Assembly (NCBI GenBank): GCA_036380735.1
Contig: DASVEE010000031.1
Span: 1-64,000 of the forward strand
DNA length: 64,000 bases
Reading direction: 5' to 3'
DNA from: DASVEE01 sp036380735
Lineage (GTDB): Bacteria; Acidobacteriota; Thermoanaerobaculia; Gp7-AA8
The position numbers and the translations under genes are program-made. The notes beneath the pieces were generated by a model. It was given only the letters and a program-made list of their open reading frames with translations. It ran no database searches and was not told the DNA's origin. Below, piece after piece: positions 16,523 through 24,250 of this stretch. The stretch's first letter is position 1. Every line of letters begins with the position of its first letter.

Positions 16523-19500
16523 ATGCACAGCCGTATCCGAAGTCTCTTCGTCGCGCTGCTGGCGATGCTCTGTATCGCGAGCGGTGCGTTCGCGCAGTCG
16601 GTCAACGTCACCACGGGCGCGATCACCGGCGTCGTCACCGACAGCAGCGGCGCCGCGCTTCCGGGCGTCACCGTCACGGCGACCAGCCCGGAGACGGGCC
16701 TCACCCGCAACACCGTCACCGAATCGAACGGCGAGTACACGTTCCAGCTCCTGCAGCCGGGACGCTACCGCGTCGAAGCGGAGCTCGCCGGCCTCGGCAC
16801 CGCCGCGCGGCCGAACGTGCAGGTGCTGCTCGGCAACACCACGCGCACGGACATCGTGCTCAACCCGCAGGTCTCCGAGCAGATCACCGTCACGGCGGAA
16901 GCGCCGGTCGTCGACACCGAGCAGTCGGGTCTGACGGCGACGGTCACCGAGCAGCAGATCGACAACCTGCCGATCCTCGGTCGTGACTTCCGCTCGCTGG
17001 CCGAGCTCACCCCCGGCGTCAACGCGGCGTTCGGCGGCCGTTTCCAGAGCAACGGCGGCCGCGGCACCACCACCGACTTCAACATCGACGGCGCCGAGTC
17101 GAACTCCGACTTCTTCGGCGAGCAGCGCGGCGGTACGCGCGCCCCGTTCACCTTCTCCCAGGCCGCCATCCGCGAGTTCCAGGTCATCCGCTCGCAGTAC
17201 GCCGCCGAATACGGCCGCGGCGTCGGCGCCACCATCAACGCCATCACCAAGAGCGGCACGAACGATCTCGACGGCGAGGTCTTCTACTTCCTCCGCCAGC
17301 GTGACTGGGCCGCGACGCGCTCGCGCCAGATCAACGGCCAGACCGTCGAAGACCAGTTCCGCGCCAAGGACTCGGCGCAGCCGGGCTTCGCCCTCGGCGG
17401 CCCGATCGTCCGCGACCGCCTCTTCTACTTCGTCAACGCCGACTTCCAGCGTGAGAGCCTGCCGGTCGTCCCGAACGACTTCCGCCAGGACACCGACTTC
17501 CAGGCGCTGCCGGAGAACGTCCGCACGGCTTACATCAACAAGCTCGAAAGCATCCTCGGCTACTCGATCGAGGAAGAGCTCGCGGTCTACGACCAGACGG
17601 CCGACCAGAACACCTACCTCGTGAAGTTCGACGCGAACATCGGCAGCCGCAACCACATCTGGGTGCGCGACAACCTGTCCGACTTCGACAACAAGAACAA
17701 CCAGTCGAACTTCAACTTCCGCTCGAACCAGGGTAACGAGAACGACCGTTTCAACCAGCTCGTCGGCTCGGCCGAAACGATCGTCACCAACTCCGCGTTC
17801 AACCAGCTGATCCTCCAGTACTCGAAGGACGAGCGCCCCATCAACCCGATCGGCGCCGTTCCGACGGAGTTCATCGTCAGCCAGACCGGCATCTCCAACA
17901 TGTTCTTCGGCAACAACGACTTCCTGCCGAACAACACGATCGAGACCAAGTGGCAGCTCAAGGAGAGCTTCACCTTCCTCGTCGGCGACCACAACTTCAA
18001 GGCCGGCGTCGATGCTCTCTGGATGAACATCGAGAACCTGTTCCCGCGCAACTCGACCGGCGTCTACCGCTATCCGTCGATCCAGCGCTTCCTCGACAAC
18101 AACCCGAACCAGTTCCAGCAGGGCTTCGGTCCGGGCGGCGGTCTGACCGAGTGGGACCAGAATACCTACGGCTTCTACGTCCAGGATTCGTGGCGCCCGG
18201 TGCAGAAGCTGACGCTCGACCTCGGCGTGCGCTACGACTTCCAGACGATGCCGGTTCCGGAGCGCAACGTCTTCGCGAACCGTCCGGAGTTCATCGACAA
18301 CTTCGGCGAAGACCGCGATAACATCGCCCCGCGCCTCGGCTTCGCCTATGACCTCACCGGCAACGGCGGCTCCGTCCTCCGCGGCGGCGTCGGCAAGTTC
18401 TACAACTACCTGCCGTCGATCCTCCTCTCCAACCCGCTGACGCAGATCTCGGGCAACTTCAACCAGTACACCATCAACTGCTCGGCGACCCTCCCCTGCC
18501 CGACGTTCCCGAACATCCTGACCGCGGAGCAGATCGCGGCCCTGCCGCCGAACACGCTGGCCGCCGTCCGCGACCTCACGATCGTTTCCGACAGCCTCGA
18601 GGCGCAGGAGAGCTGGCGCACGAACCTCCAGTTCGAGCAGCAGCTCGGCCAGTCGTACAGCATCGCCCTCGGCGGCACGTACGCGAAGCTCGACAAGATC
18701 CAGGCGCTCATCAACATCAACGCCGTGCCGCTCGGCTACTCGTTCGGCAACCTGCCGGTGTACCACGCCAACGGCGGCACCGGCTCGCTCTACCCCGAGT
18801 TCCGCGAAGTGCGCGCGCACGTCAGCGACGAAGAAGCTTCCTACCGCGCGCTGACGCTCGAAGGAAAGAAGCTCGCCGTCGCCGGCAGCCGCCTTTCGAT
18901 GAACGCCAGCTACACCTGGTCGCGCTCCATCGACCAGGACACGAACGAGCGCTCGACGTCCGCGTCGTTCCGCTACGATCCGCGTAACCCCGAGCTGTCC
19001 GAAGGCGTCAGCCAGAACGACGTCACGCATCGCGTCGTCCTCAGCGGCACCTACGAGCTGCCGTGGGGCATCCTCGTCTCCGGCATCGGCTCCTACCGCA
19101 CGGGCGTGCCTTACACCCGCTCGATCGGCGTCGGCTCCGGCCAGGCGCAGGTCAACGGCCTGTTCAACATCTCCGAAGCGTTCCCCGTCTTCCTCGACCG
19201 CGACGGCAACGTCATCGACCTGACGCAGGCGACCGGCCTGACCCGTCCGGAATTCGCGGCGTGGCTCGCCGACCGCGGCGCCGTCATCGAAGAGCGCAAC
19301 TCGCTGCGCCAGCCGTACTTCAAGAACGTCGACCTCCGTCTGGCCAAGACGTTCGGCCTGCCGCAGGGCTTCGAGCTCGAGCTGATCGGCGAAGTGTTCA
19401 ACGCGTTCAACTGGGAGAACCGCTTCATCAGCACCACCAACCAGCGCCTCTTCACGTACAGCCTGGCCTCGGCCACCGACCGCGTGACCTTCACGCGCAA

Positions 19501-19582
19501 CAACTCCCACGGCCAGGAGAACAGCTTCGTCGGCAACAGCAACCCCCGTCAGTTCCAGGTTGCGGCGAAGATCCGCTTCTAA
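16523..19582 (+). CDS. TonB-dependent receptor with carboxypeptidase-regulatory-like N-terminal domain
   Basis: This 1019-residue outer-membrane receptor has a signal peptide of about 25 residues ending SGAFAQ. A carboxypeptidase-regulatory-like beta-sandwich (about 30-110: GAITGVVTDSSGAALPGVTV), a plug domain (about 120-240: NLPILGRDFRSLAELTPGV, ITKSGTND) and a long beta-barrel ending in Arg-Phe follow. This Oar-like architecture imports bulky nutrients using TonB energy; the substrate is unknown. AGGAGG lies 7 nt before the ATG and codon bias is very strong, so it is probably highly expressed. An intrinsic terminator follows the stop. The TonB-domain kinase at 11224 is a nearby possible partner (inference). 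Confidence 0.93.
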   Translation: MHSRIRSLFVALLAMLCIASGAFAQSVNVTTGAITGVVTDSSGAALPGVTVTATSPETGLTRNTVTESNGEYTFQLLQPGRYRVEAELAGLGTAARPNVQVLLGNTTRTDIVLNPQVSEQITVTAEAPVVDTEQSGLTATVTEQQIDNLPILGRDFRSLAELTPGVNAAFGGRFQSNGGRGTTTDFNIDGAESNSDFFGEQRGGTRAPFTFSQAAIREFQVIRSQYAAEYGRGVGATINAITKSGTNDLDGEVFYFLRQRDWAATRSRQINGQTVEDQFRAKDSAQPGFALGGPIVRDRLFYFVNADFQRESLPVVPNDFRQDTDFQALPENVRTAYINKLESILGYSIEEELAVYDQTADQNTYLVKFDANIGSRNHIWVRDNLSDFDNKNNQSNFNFRSNQGNENDRFNQLVGSAETIVTNSAFNQLILQYSKDERPINPIGAVPTEFIVSQTGISNMFFGNNDFLPNNTIETKWQLKESFTFLVGDHNFKAGVDALWMNIENLFPRNSTGVYRYPSIQRFLDNNPNQFQQGFGPGGGLTEWDQNTYGFYVQDSWRPVQKLTLDLGVRYDFQTMPVPERNVFANRPEFIDNFGEDRDNIAPRLGFAYDLTGNGGSVLRGGVGKFYNYLPSILLSNPLTQISGNFNQYTINCSATLPCPTFPNILTAEQIAALPPNTLAAVRDLTIVSDSLEAQESWRTNLQFEQQLGQSYSIALGGTYAKLDKIQALININAVPLGYSFGNLPVYHANGGTGSLYPEFREVRAHVSDEEASYRALTLEGKKLAVAGSRLSMNASYTWSRSIDQDTNERSTSASFRYDPRNPELSEGVSQNDVTHRVVLSGTYELPWGILVSGIGSYRTGVPYTRSIGVGSGQAQVNGLFNISEAFPVFLDRDGNVIDLTQATGLTRPEFAAWLADRGAVIEERNSLRQPYFKNVDLRLAKTFGLPQGFELELIGEVFNAFNWENRFISTTNQRLFTYSLASATDRVTFTRNNSHGQENSFVGNSNPRQFQVAAKIRF

Positions 19583-19603
19583 GCTTTCGCTTCGCAGCAA
19601 CGC

Positions 19604-19632
19604 AAAGGCCGCCCGCAAGGGCGGCCTTTTTC
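19604..19632 (+). terminator. rho-independent terminator of the TonB-dependent receptor gene
   Basis: AAAGGCCGCCC and GGGCGGCCTTT form an 11-bp stem with a GCAA tetraloop, followed by a T-run. It lies 22 nt after the stop codon. Confidence 0.95.
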
Positions 19633-19658
19633 ATGTGCGCGTGATAAAACGTGGCGCC

Positions 19659-20510
19659 ATGAGACAGGCACTCGCTCTCCTCGCTCTCGCGCTCACCGCC
19701 TGCGCCACCACTCCGGCGGCGACATCGACTCCATCAACTCCGGCAGCGGCGTCTTCCGCGCCGTGCAATCCGGGACTGGCCCTCGTCAACGCGTCGCTGT
19801 GGGTGCAGAACGCGGCGGAGTATGAGGCGACGTCGCTGCAGACGTACGCGAACGCGCGGCGGATGCTCGACGCGGCACTGGCCGATCCGACGTGGAGCGC
19901 GATGCCGGGGCAGACCGGGACGGCGGCGAAGCAGCCGGCCGTGATCCTCGACCTCGACGAGACGGTGATCGACAACGTGCAGTTCGAGGCGCGCATGGTG
20001 CGCGCGGGGAAAACATACACGCCCGAGGACTGGCTGACGTGGGTCAACGAATCGGCGGCGGGGACGGTGCCGGGCGCGCGCGAGTTCCTCGAGTACGCGC
20101 GCAGTCGCGGGGTCACGCCGTTCTACATCACCGGCCGCAAAGCGGTGGAAGAAGCGGCGACGCTGCGCAACCTCCAGAAGCTGAACCTCCCCCTCTCCGC
20201 GACGGAAGACACGCTGTTCGTCCGCGGCGAGCGACCGGAGTGGGACTCGGGCGATAAAGGACCGCGCCGCGAGTACGTCGCGTCGCGCTACCGCGTGCTG
20301 CTGGTCATCGGCGACGACCTCAACGACTTCGTGAACGCGCGCGAAAAATCGCAGGCCGAGCGTGAAGAGATCATGCGCACCACCGCCGCCTACTGGGGCA
20401 CGAAGTGGTTCATGCTGGCCAACCCAATGTACGGCTCATGGGAAGACGCGGCGGCTGCGGGGAAAGACTGCGAAAAGCTGCAGAACAAGATTCAGGCGCT
20501 GCGGCCGTAG
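19659..20510 (+). CDS. HAD-superfamily acid phosphatase lipoprotein, e(P4)/class B-like
   Basis: This 283-residue protein begins with a lipoprotein signal (lipobox LTAC near residue 15) and a Thr/Pro/Ala-rich spacer, so it is anchored in the outer membrane or periplasm. The HAD motif is ILDLDETVIDN (DxDxT). Later motifs are PFYITGR and LVIGDDLNDF, and W/Y-rich regions match the 5'-nucleotidase, lipoprotein e(P4) group, which dephosphorylates nucleotides or other monoesters outside the cytoplasm. The ATG at 19659 gives a typical signal peptide. Repeat copy 3 starts 6 nt after the TAG. Confidence 0.85.
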   Translation: MRQALALLALALTACATTPAATSTPSTPAAASSAPCNPGLALVNASLWVQNAAEYEATSLQTYANARRMLDAALADPTWSAMPGQTGTAAKQPAVILDLDETVIDNVQFEARMVRAGKTYTPEDWLTWVNESAAGTVPGAREFLEYARSRGVTPFYITGRKAVEEAATLRNLQKLNLPLSATEDTLFVRGERPEWDSGDKGPRREYVASRYRVLLVIGDDLNDFVNAREKSQAEREEIMRTTAAYWGTKWFMLANPMYGSWEDAAAAGKDCEKLQNKIQALRP

Positions 20511-20515
20511 CCACG

Positions 20516-20576
20516 GGGAACGATAGGACGGATGGGACGGATGGGACGGATGGGACGAGTGGGACCCCGCCCGGCC
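20516..20576 (+). repeat. 9-mer element, copy 3, left arm
   Basis: GGGGAACGATAGGAC is followed by four words GGATGGGAC or GAGTGGGAC, and the arm ends in a short GC palindrome. The complementary arm is not adjacent. It lies about 300 bp away, on the other side of the DUF2007 gene. Confidence 0.85.
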
Positions 20577-20591
20577 GGGTGAGTACGCTGA

Positions 20592-20855
20592 TCACTCCGC
20601 GGGCAGCTCGTTCGGGGACCCAAACGCTTCCAGGACAGCGCGCGCTTCGGTGGCCGCGTCTTCGCGTACCCAGAACTCGACGGGGCCGATCAGGTAGTTG
20701 CTGCCGCCGAAGCGGCCCGCGCCGATGAGGTCCTGGATCTCTTCGCCCTTCACCATGTACTCGATGTCCGCGTCGTCCAGGACGGACTTCAGCAGCGGCA
20801 CCAGCGCCGCGTTGCCGCATTCGTAGACTTTCACCAGCTCGACGTTGGGCTCCAT
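20592..20855 (-). CDS. DUF2007 putative signal-transducing protein
   Basis: This 87-residue protein starts MEPNVELVKVYECGNAAL and continues VPLLKSVLDDADIEYMV, with a C-terminal EFWVREDAATEARAVLEAF. This is the DUF2007 fold (ferredoxin-like, resembling GlnB-type domains) of unknown role, predicted cytoplasmic. A TATACT box ends 6 nt before the ATG, with no Shine-Dalgarno sequence. The gene is framed by oppositely oriented arms of the 9-mer element, which is unusual in this window. Confidence 0.82.
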   Translation of the reverse strand: MEPNVELVKVYECGNAALVPLLKSVLDDADIEYMVKGEEIQDLIGAGRFGGSNYLIGPVEFWVREDAATEARAVLEAFGSPNELPAE

Positions 20856-20861
20856 CAAATG

Positions 20862-20867
20862 AGTATA
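20862..20867 (-). promoter_or_regulatory. candidate -10 box of the DUF2007 gene
   Basis: On the minus strand TATACT ends 6 nt before the ATG at 20855, the same spacing as the other leaderless candidates. Confidence 0.45.
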
Positions 20868-20870
20868 CGG

Positions 20871-20922
20871 CGTCCTATAGGTCCTATTCGTCCCATAGGT
20901 CCTATTCGTCCTATCGTTCCCC
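20871..20922 (-). repeat. 9-mer element, copy 3, right arm
   Basis: The arm reads GTCCTATAGGTCCTATTCG and closes TCCTATCGTTCCCC. On the minus strand it begins 4 nt after the TGA of the kinase-caspase gene. Together with 20516-20576 it brackets the DUF2007 gene as an inverted pair. Confidence 0.9.
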
Positions 20923-20925
20923 GCG

Positions 20926-22794
20926 TCAGCGCCGCGGCACAAAGTAGAACGTGCCGCCTTCGTCGCCGACGCCGGCGATCACGGCAAGCTGGGGGCGTTG
21001 GGGGTATCCGGCTCGCGTCGCGGCGTCGATCACGCGTGCTTTCGTGGCGGCGAAGAGGGTCTGCACGTCGGTCGTCTTGCGATTCGGATCGCGCAGGACT
21101 TCGAGCAGGGCTCGGGTGAAGATGGAGTGCTCGCCGTCGGCGGAGTCGATGATCGGCGCGACGCCTCCGGAGCTGATGACCATGCGCGACCGTTTGGCGA
21201 GACGCCCCGCGCCAGCCGCGGTCTCCGCGTCGATGCCGTGCGCGAGGGCGCCGGCGTAACAGGAGTCCGCGACGATGAGGATGCGCAGCGCCGCCGGGTT
21301 GTCTCGCAGGACGTCGTCGATCATCGAGGAGGAGACCCAGTTGGTGCGCTCGAAGTCGGCGTCGACCGGTTTCCACCACCCCTTCTCCCCCAGCAGTTCG
21401 CCGTGGCCGGCGTAGTAGATGAGGAGGTTGTCGGCCGCGGTCAGCTTCTGGGCGGCGGTGCGGAGCGCACCGACGATCTCCTGTCCCGTCGCGTTCTCCA
21501 GTCGCGTCACCGTGAAGCCGTAGTCGTTCTCGAGCACCTGCGCGACGGCGCGCGCGTCGTTCACCGGCGTCGGCAGCGATTCGAAGCGCTGGTACTGGCT
21601 CTCGCCGATGACGACGGCGTAGAAGCGGCCGTAGCTCGTCGCGGCCGCGGCGGGGACGACCCCGGCCTTCTGCTGCGGCGCGGCCGCGGGCGACGCGCGT
21701 TCCTGCCACCACAGCGCCGCGGCAGCGCCGAGGACGATGAGCGTCAGCAGCGCGATGGCGAGGCTGCGCGCGTGCGCAAACGGCCGGCGCTCGAGCACTG
21801 TCGGTGCCGCAGCTTTCGCCGTGCCGCTGACCTGCGTCTGGTCGGGTAGCGTCGGCGCGGCCAGCGTCCCGCTGACCTGCGTGGCGTCGGCGGCCGTATC
21901 GCCCGTGACGACTGTCGCCGCCGGCAGCGTGCGCGGCGACTGGCGCGACGCGGTTACGCCGAACGCCTGCTGCACGGCCTCGCCGAACTCCGTCGCGTTC
22001 GCGTAGCGCGCGGCCGGTTCCTTCTCCAGCGCGCGGAAGATCACCTGTTGCACCGCCTCGGAAATGTGCAGGTTGGGGGCGACGTCGTCGAAACGGCGCG
22101 GTGGCTTGAACAACTGCGCGGCGATCACCTCGCGGTAGTCGGCGCCGACGAACGGATCGGCGTTCGTCAGCAGTTTGTAGAGCACGACGCCGAGCGAATA
22201 AAGGTCGCTGCGGTGATCGAGATCGCCGCCGAACTGCTCGGGCGAGGCGTAGCTCACCTTGCCGATGAACTGCCCCGTCGCCGTCATCGTGTCGCCCGCT
22301 TCGAGCGATTTGGCGATGCCGAGGTCGATGAGCTTGATGAATGAGCGGCCGTCGGGGCTCGTCATCAGCATGATGTTGTCGGGGGAGATGTCGCGGTGGA
22401 CGAAGCGCTCGTCGTGCAGGTACGCCAGCGCGTCGAGCGTCTGCACGGCGATGTCGCCGACCATCGCCACCGGCAGCGGACCGCGCGCGGCGAGGACGTC
22501 GCGGAGGTTCAGTCCGTGGACATACTCCATCACGATGTAGCCGGTGCCGTCGGCGCCGACGTGGAAGTCGTGCACGCCCGCGATGTGCGGGTGCCGCAGC
22601 TTCATGCCGCGGCGCGCCTCGTTGATGAAGCGCGTGCGCAGAGATTCGTTCGTGCTGAGATGCGCCTGCAGCGTCTTCACGATCTGCAGCTCGTCGAGGT
22701 CGCGGTGCCGCACTTTGTAGACGCAGCCCATGCCGCCTTCGCCGAGCTTGGCGAGGACCTCGAAGCGGCTCTCGATCTCCGGCAGCGCGGTCAT
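20926..22794 (-). CDS. Ser/Thr kinase - transmembrane - caspase-family peptidase fusion
   Basis: This 622-residue protein has an N-terminal Hanks-type kinase (about 10-275) with LGEGGMGCVYK, K40, HRD at 133-135, DLG at 157 and SPEQFGG, all consistent with activity. A Thr/Pro linker and one transmembrane helix (about 344-364) follow. The C-terminal caspase-like domain (peptidase C14, about 390-620) has the catalytic pair His464 (YYAGHGE) and Cys512 (ADSCYAG). The caspase part should be periplasmic if the kinase is cytoplasmic. The start at 22794 overlaps the upstream stop as ATGA, which indicates translational coupling. It is the last gene of the three-gene operon. Confidence 0.9.
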   Translation of the reverse strand: MTALPEIESRFEVLAKLGEGGMGCVYKVRHRDLDELQIVKTLQAHLSTNESLRTRFINEARRGMKLRHPHIAGVHDFHVGADGTGYIVMEYVHGLNLRDVLAARGPLPVAMVGDIAVQTLDALAYLHDERFVHRDISPDNIMLMTSPDGRSFIKLIDLGIAKSLEAGDTMTATGQFIGKVSYASPEQFGGDLDHRSDLYSLGVVLYKLLTNADPFVGADYREVIAAQLFKPPRRFDDVAPNLHISEAVQQVIFRALEKEPAARYANATEFGEAVQQAFGVTASRQSPRTLPAATVVTGDTAADATQVSGTLAAPTLPDQTQVSGTAKAAAPTVLERRPFAHARSLAIALLTLIVLGAAAALWWQERASPAAAPQQKAGVVPAAAATSYGRFYAVVIGESQYQRFESLPTPVNDARAVAQVLENDYGFTVTRLENATGQEIVGALRTAAQKLTAADNLLIYYAGHGELLGEKGWWKPVDADFERTNWVSSSMIDDVLRDNPAALRILIVADSCYAGALAHGIDAETAAGAGRLAKRSRMVISSGGVAPIIDSADGEHSIFTRALLEVLRDPNRKTTDVQTLFAATKARVIDAATRAGYPQRPQLAVIAGVGDEGGTFYFVPRR

Positions 22795-24245
22795 TTGCGC
22801 TCGAAGAGGAAGTCGACGCCGTCGTGGAAGGCGGCGGGGAGCGGCGCGAACGTCGGCACGGCGGAGGAGACGCTGCCGTCGCTCGTCAGGAGGTTCACGA
22901 CCTCGCGATGTACACGGGACGCGGGGAAGACGCCCTTCTGTTTCTGCAGGACGTTGATGAGGGTCGTGGTGAAGCGTCCCTGCGCCGTTTCGGCGCCCGA
23001 CGCGAGCGCCAGCCGCGCGCGGCGGCGCTGCGTGTTCTCGACGTACTTCGCCCACTCCGCCGGCATCATGCTCTGCGGCTCCGGCTGCGGCGCGCCGCGC
23101 GTGAGGTCGCCGACGTATGAGGCGTCGGCGAGGACGAGGATGTGCCGCGCCGGGATGAGCGCGAGGCGGTCGCTCACGTCCTGGTTCGGCAGCCAGTTCG
23201 TTTTCGCGGCGGTGTCTTTCGCCGCGTCGACCGGCAGCCACCATCCGCGCCGGTTGCGCAGGTCGCGCTTTCCGTGGCCGGCGTAAAAGACGACGAGATT
23301 GTCGTTCTCCGCGAGCGACTGACTGAGCTTGAACAGCGAGGAGAGGATCTGCGTGCTGTTCGCGTTGAGCAGCAGTGTGACGTCGAAGCCGTACTGATTG
23401 CGCAGCAGTGCGGCCATCGCCTTCGCGTCGTTCTCCGCGGTCGGCACCGGCGCGAGCTGCTCGTAGCGGCTGTTGCCGATGACGAGCGCAAAGTAGCGCC
23501 CCAGTTTCGAGCGCGCCGGCGCCTGCAGCACGACGGACGACGGCGGCGGCGCCTTCAACTGCTTCTGCAGCCGCGCCACCTCGTTCTTCTGCGCCTCCGC
23601 TTTTCCTTTGAGCTCGTCGAGTTGCTGCTGCAGTTCACGGCGGCGCTTTTCATCCTGCCGGATCTGCTGCTGCAGCTCTTCGATCTCCTGTTCACGGAGG
23701 GCGAGCTCCTGCGCGGCCTGCTCCAGCGCGGCGTATTGCGCGCTGTCGACGATCACGTAATTGCCGCCGAGTCCCGACGCCTGACGGTAGAGCGCGAACG
23801 CTTTCGTGGAGTCGGCGGTGACGCCGAGCCCCTTCTCGTACAGACGGCCGAGACTGAACTGCGAGGCGCTGTGGCCGGCTTTCGCGGCCTTCTCGTACCA
23901 CTGCGCGGCAGCCCGGTAGTCGGGCTGCGTGCCGAGGCCACCCTCGTAGAGGCGGGCGACGTAGTACTGCGCGTCGGCGCTCCCCTTCTCCGCTTCGGCG
24001 AGCCATACCTTCAGCGACGTCGCGTAGTTCGCACGGTCGTACACGGTGTATTCGCCGCCGCGGATGTTGCAGTCGACGACGGTCGTGCGCACCGGCTTGC
24101 CGGCAATCGTGTAGGTGCGACCGCCGATGCGCCGCTGTTTCGGCGGCAGGCGGCAATCGACGATCACCAGATCCTCGGCACTCGGTTGTGCCGCAAGAGG
24201 CGCGGAGAACAGCAACAGCCCGACGATGGCGAGGCGTGCGGTCAT
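22791..24245 (-). CDS. secreted Sel1-repeat / coiled-coil / caspase-like protein lacking the catalytic Cys
   Basis: This 484-residue protein has a signal peptide (1-19), two Sel1-type TPR repeats (about 85-160: ADAQYYVARLYEGGLG and ASQFSLGRLYEKGLG), a coiled coil (about 170-232, rich in Glu/Gln/Lys) and a caspase-like domain (about 250-484). The catalytic His324 is kept (YAGHGK), but the position of the Cys is Ser376 (LADASYVG, compared with ADSCYAG in the next gene). It is thus a pseudo-caspase or a Ser variant. It starts 5 nt after the autotransporter stop and overlaps the kinase-caspase start by 4 nt. Confidence 0.85.
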   Translation of the reverse strand: MTARLAIVGLLLFSAPLAAQPSAEDLVIVDCRLPPKQRRIGGRTYTIAGKPVRTTVVDCNIRGGEYTVYDRANYATSLKVWLAEAEKGSADAQYYVARLYEGGLGTQPDYRAAAQWYEKAAKAGHSASQFSLGRLYEKGLGVTADSTKAFALYRQASGLGGNYVIVDSAQYAALEQAAQELALREQEIEELQQQIRQDEKRRRELQQQLDELKGKAEAQKNEVARLQKQLKAPPPSSVVLQAPARSKLGRYFALVIGNSRYEQLAPVPTAENDAKAMAALLRNQYGFDVTLLLNANSTQILSSLFKLSQSLAENDNLVVFYAGHGKRDLRNRRGWWLPVDAAKDTAAKTNWLPNQDVSDRLALIPARHILVLADASYVGDLTRGAPQPEPQSMMPAEWAKYVENTQRRRARLALASGAETAQGRFTTTLINVLQKQKGVFPASRVHREVVNLLTSDGSVSSAVPTFAPLPAAFHDGVDFLFERK

Positions 24246-24250
24246 GGGAC

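Noticed and set aside
16397..19618. A 1073-residue open frame antisense to the TonB-dependent receptor
   Set aside because: Its translation is low-complexity Arg/Val/Ala/Glu-rich, typical of the complement of a strongly GC3-biased gene. The plus-strand frame has clear domains, signal peptide, ribosome site and terminator.
20516..20922. Insertion sequence or transposon around the DUF2007 gene
   Set aside because: There is no transposase, and no target-site duplication was seen at the outer ends of the arms. The same words occur at many non-mobile 3' ends. Kept as a finding but not called as a mobile element.
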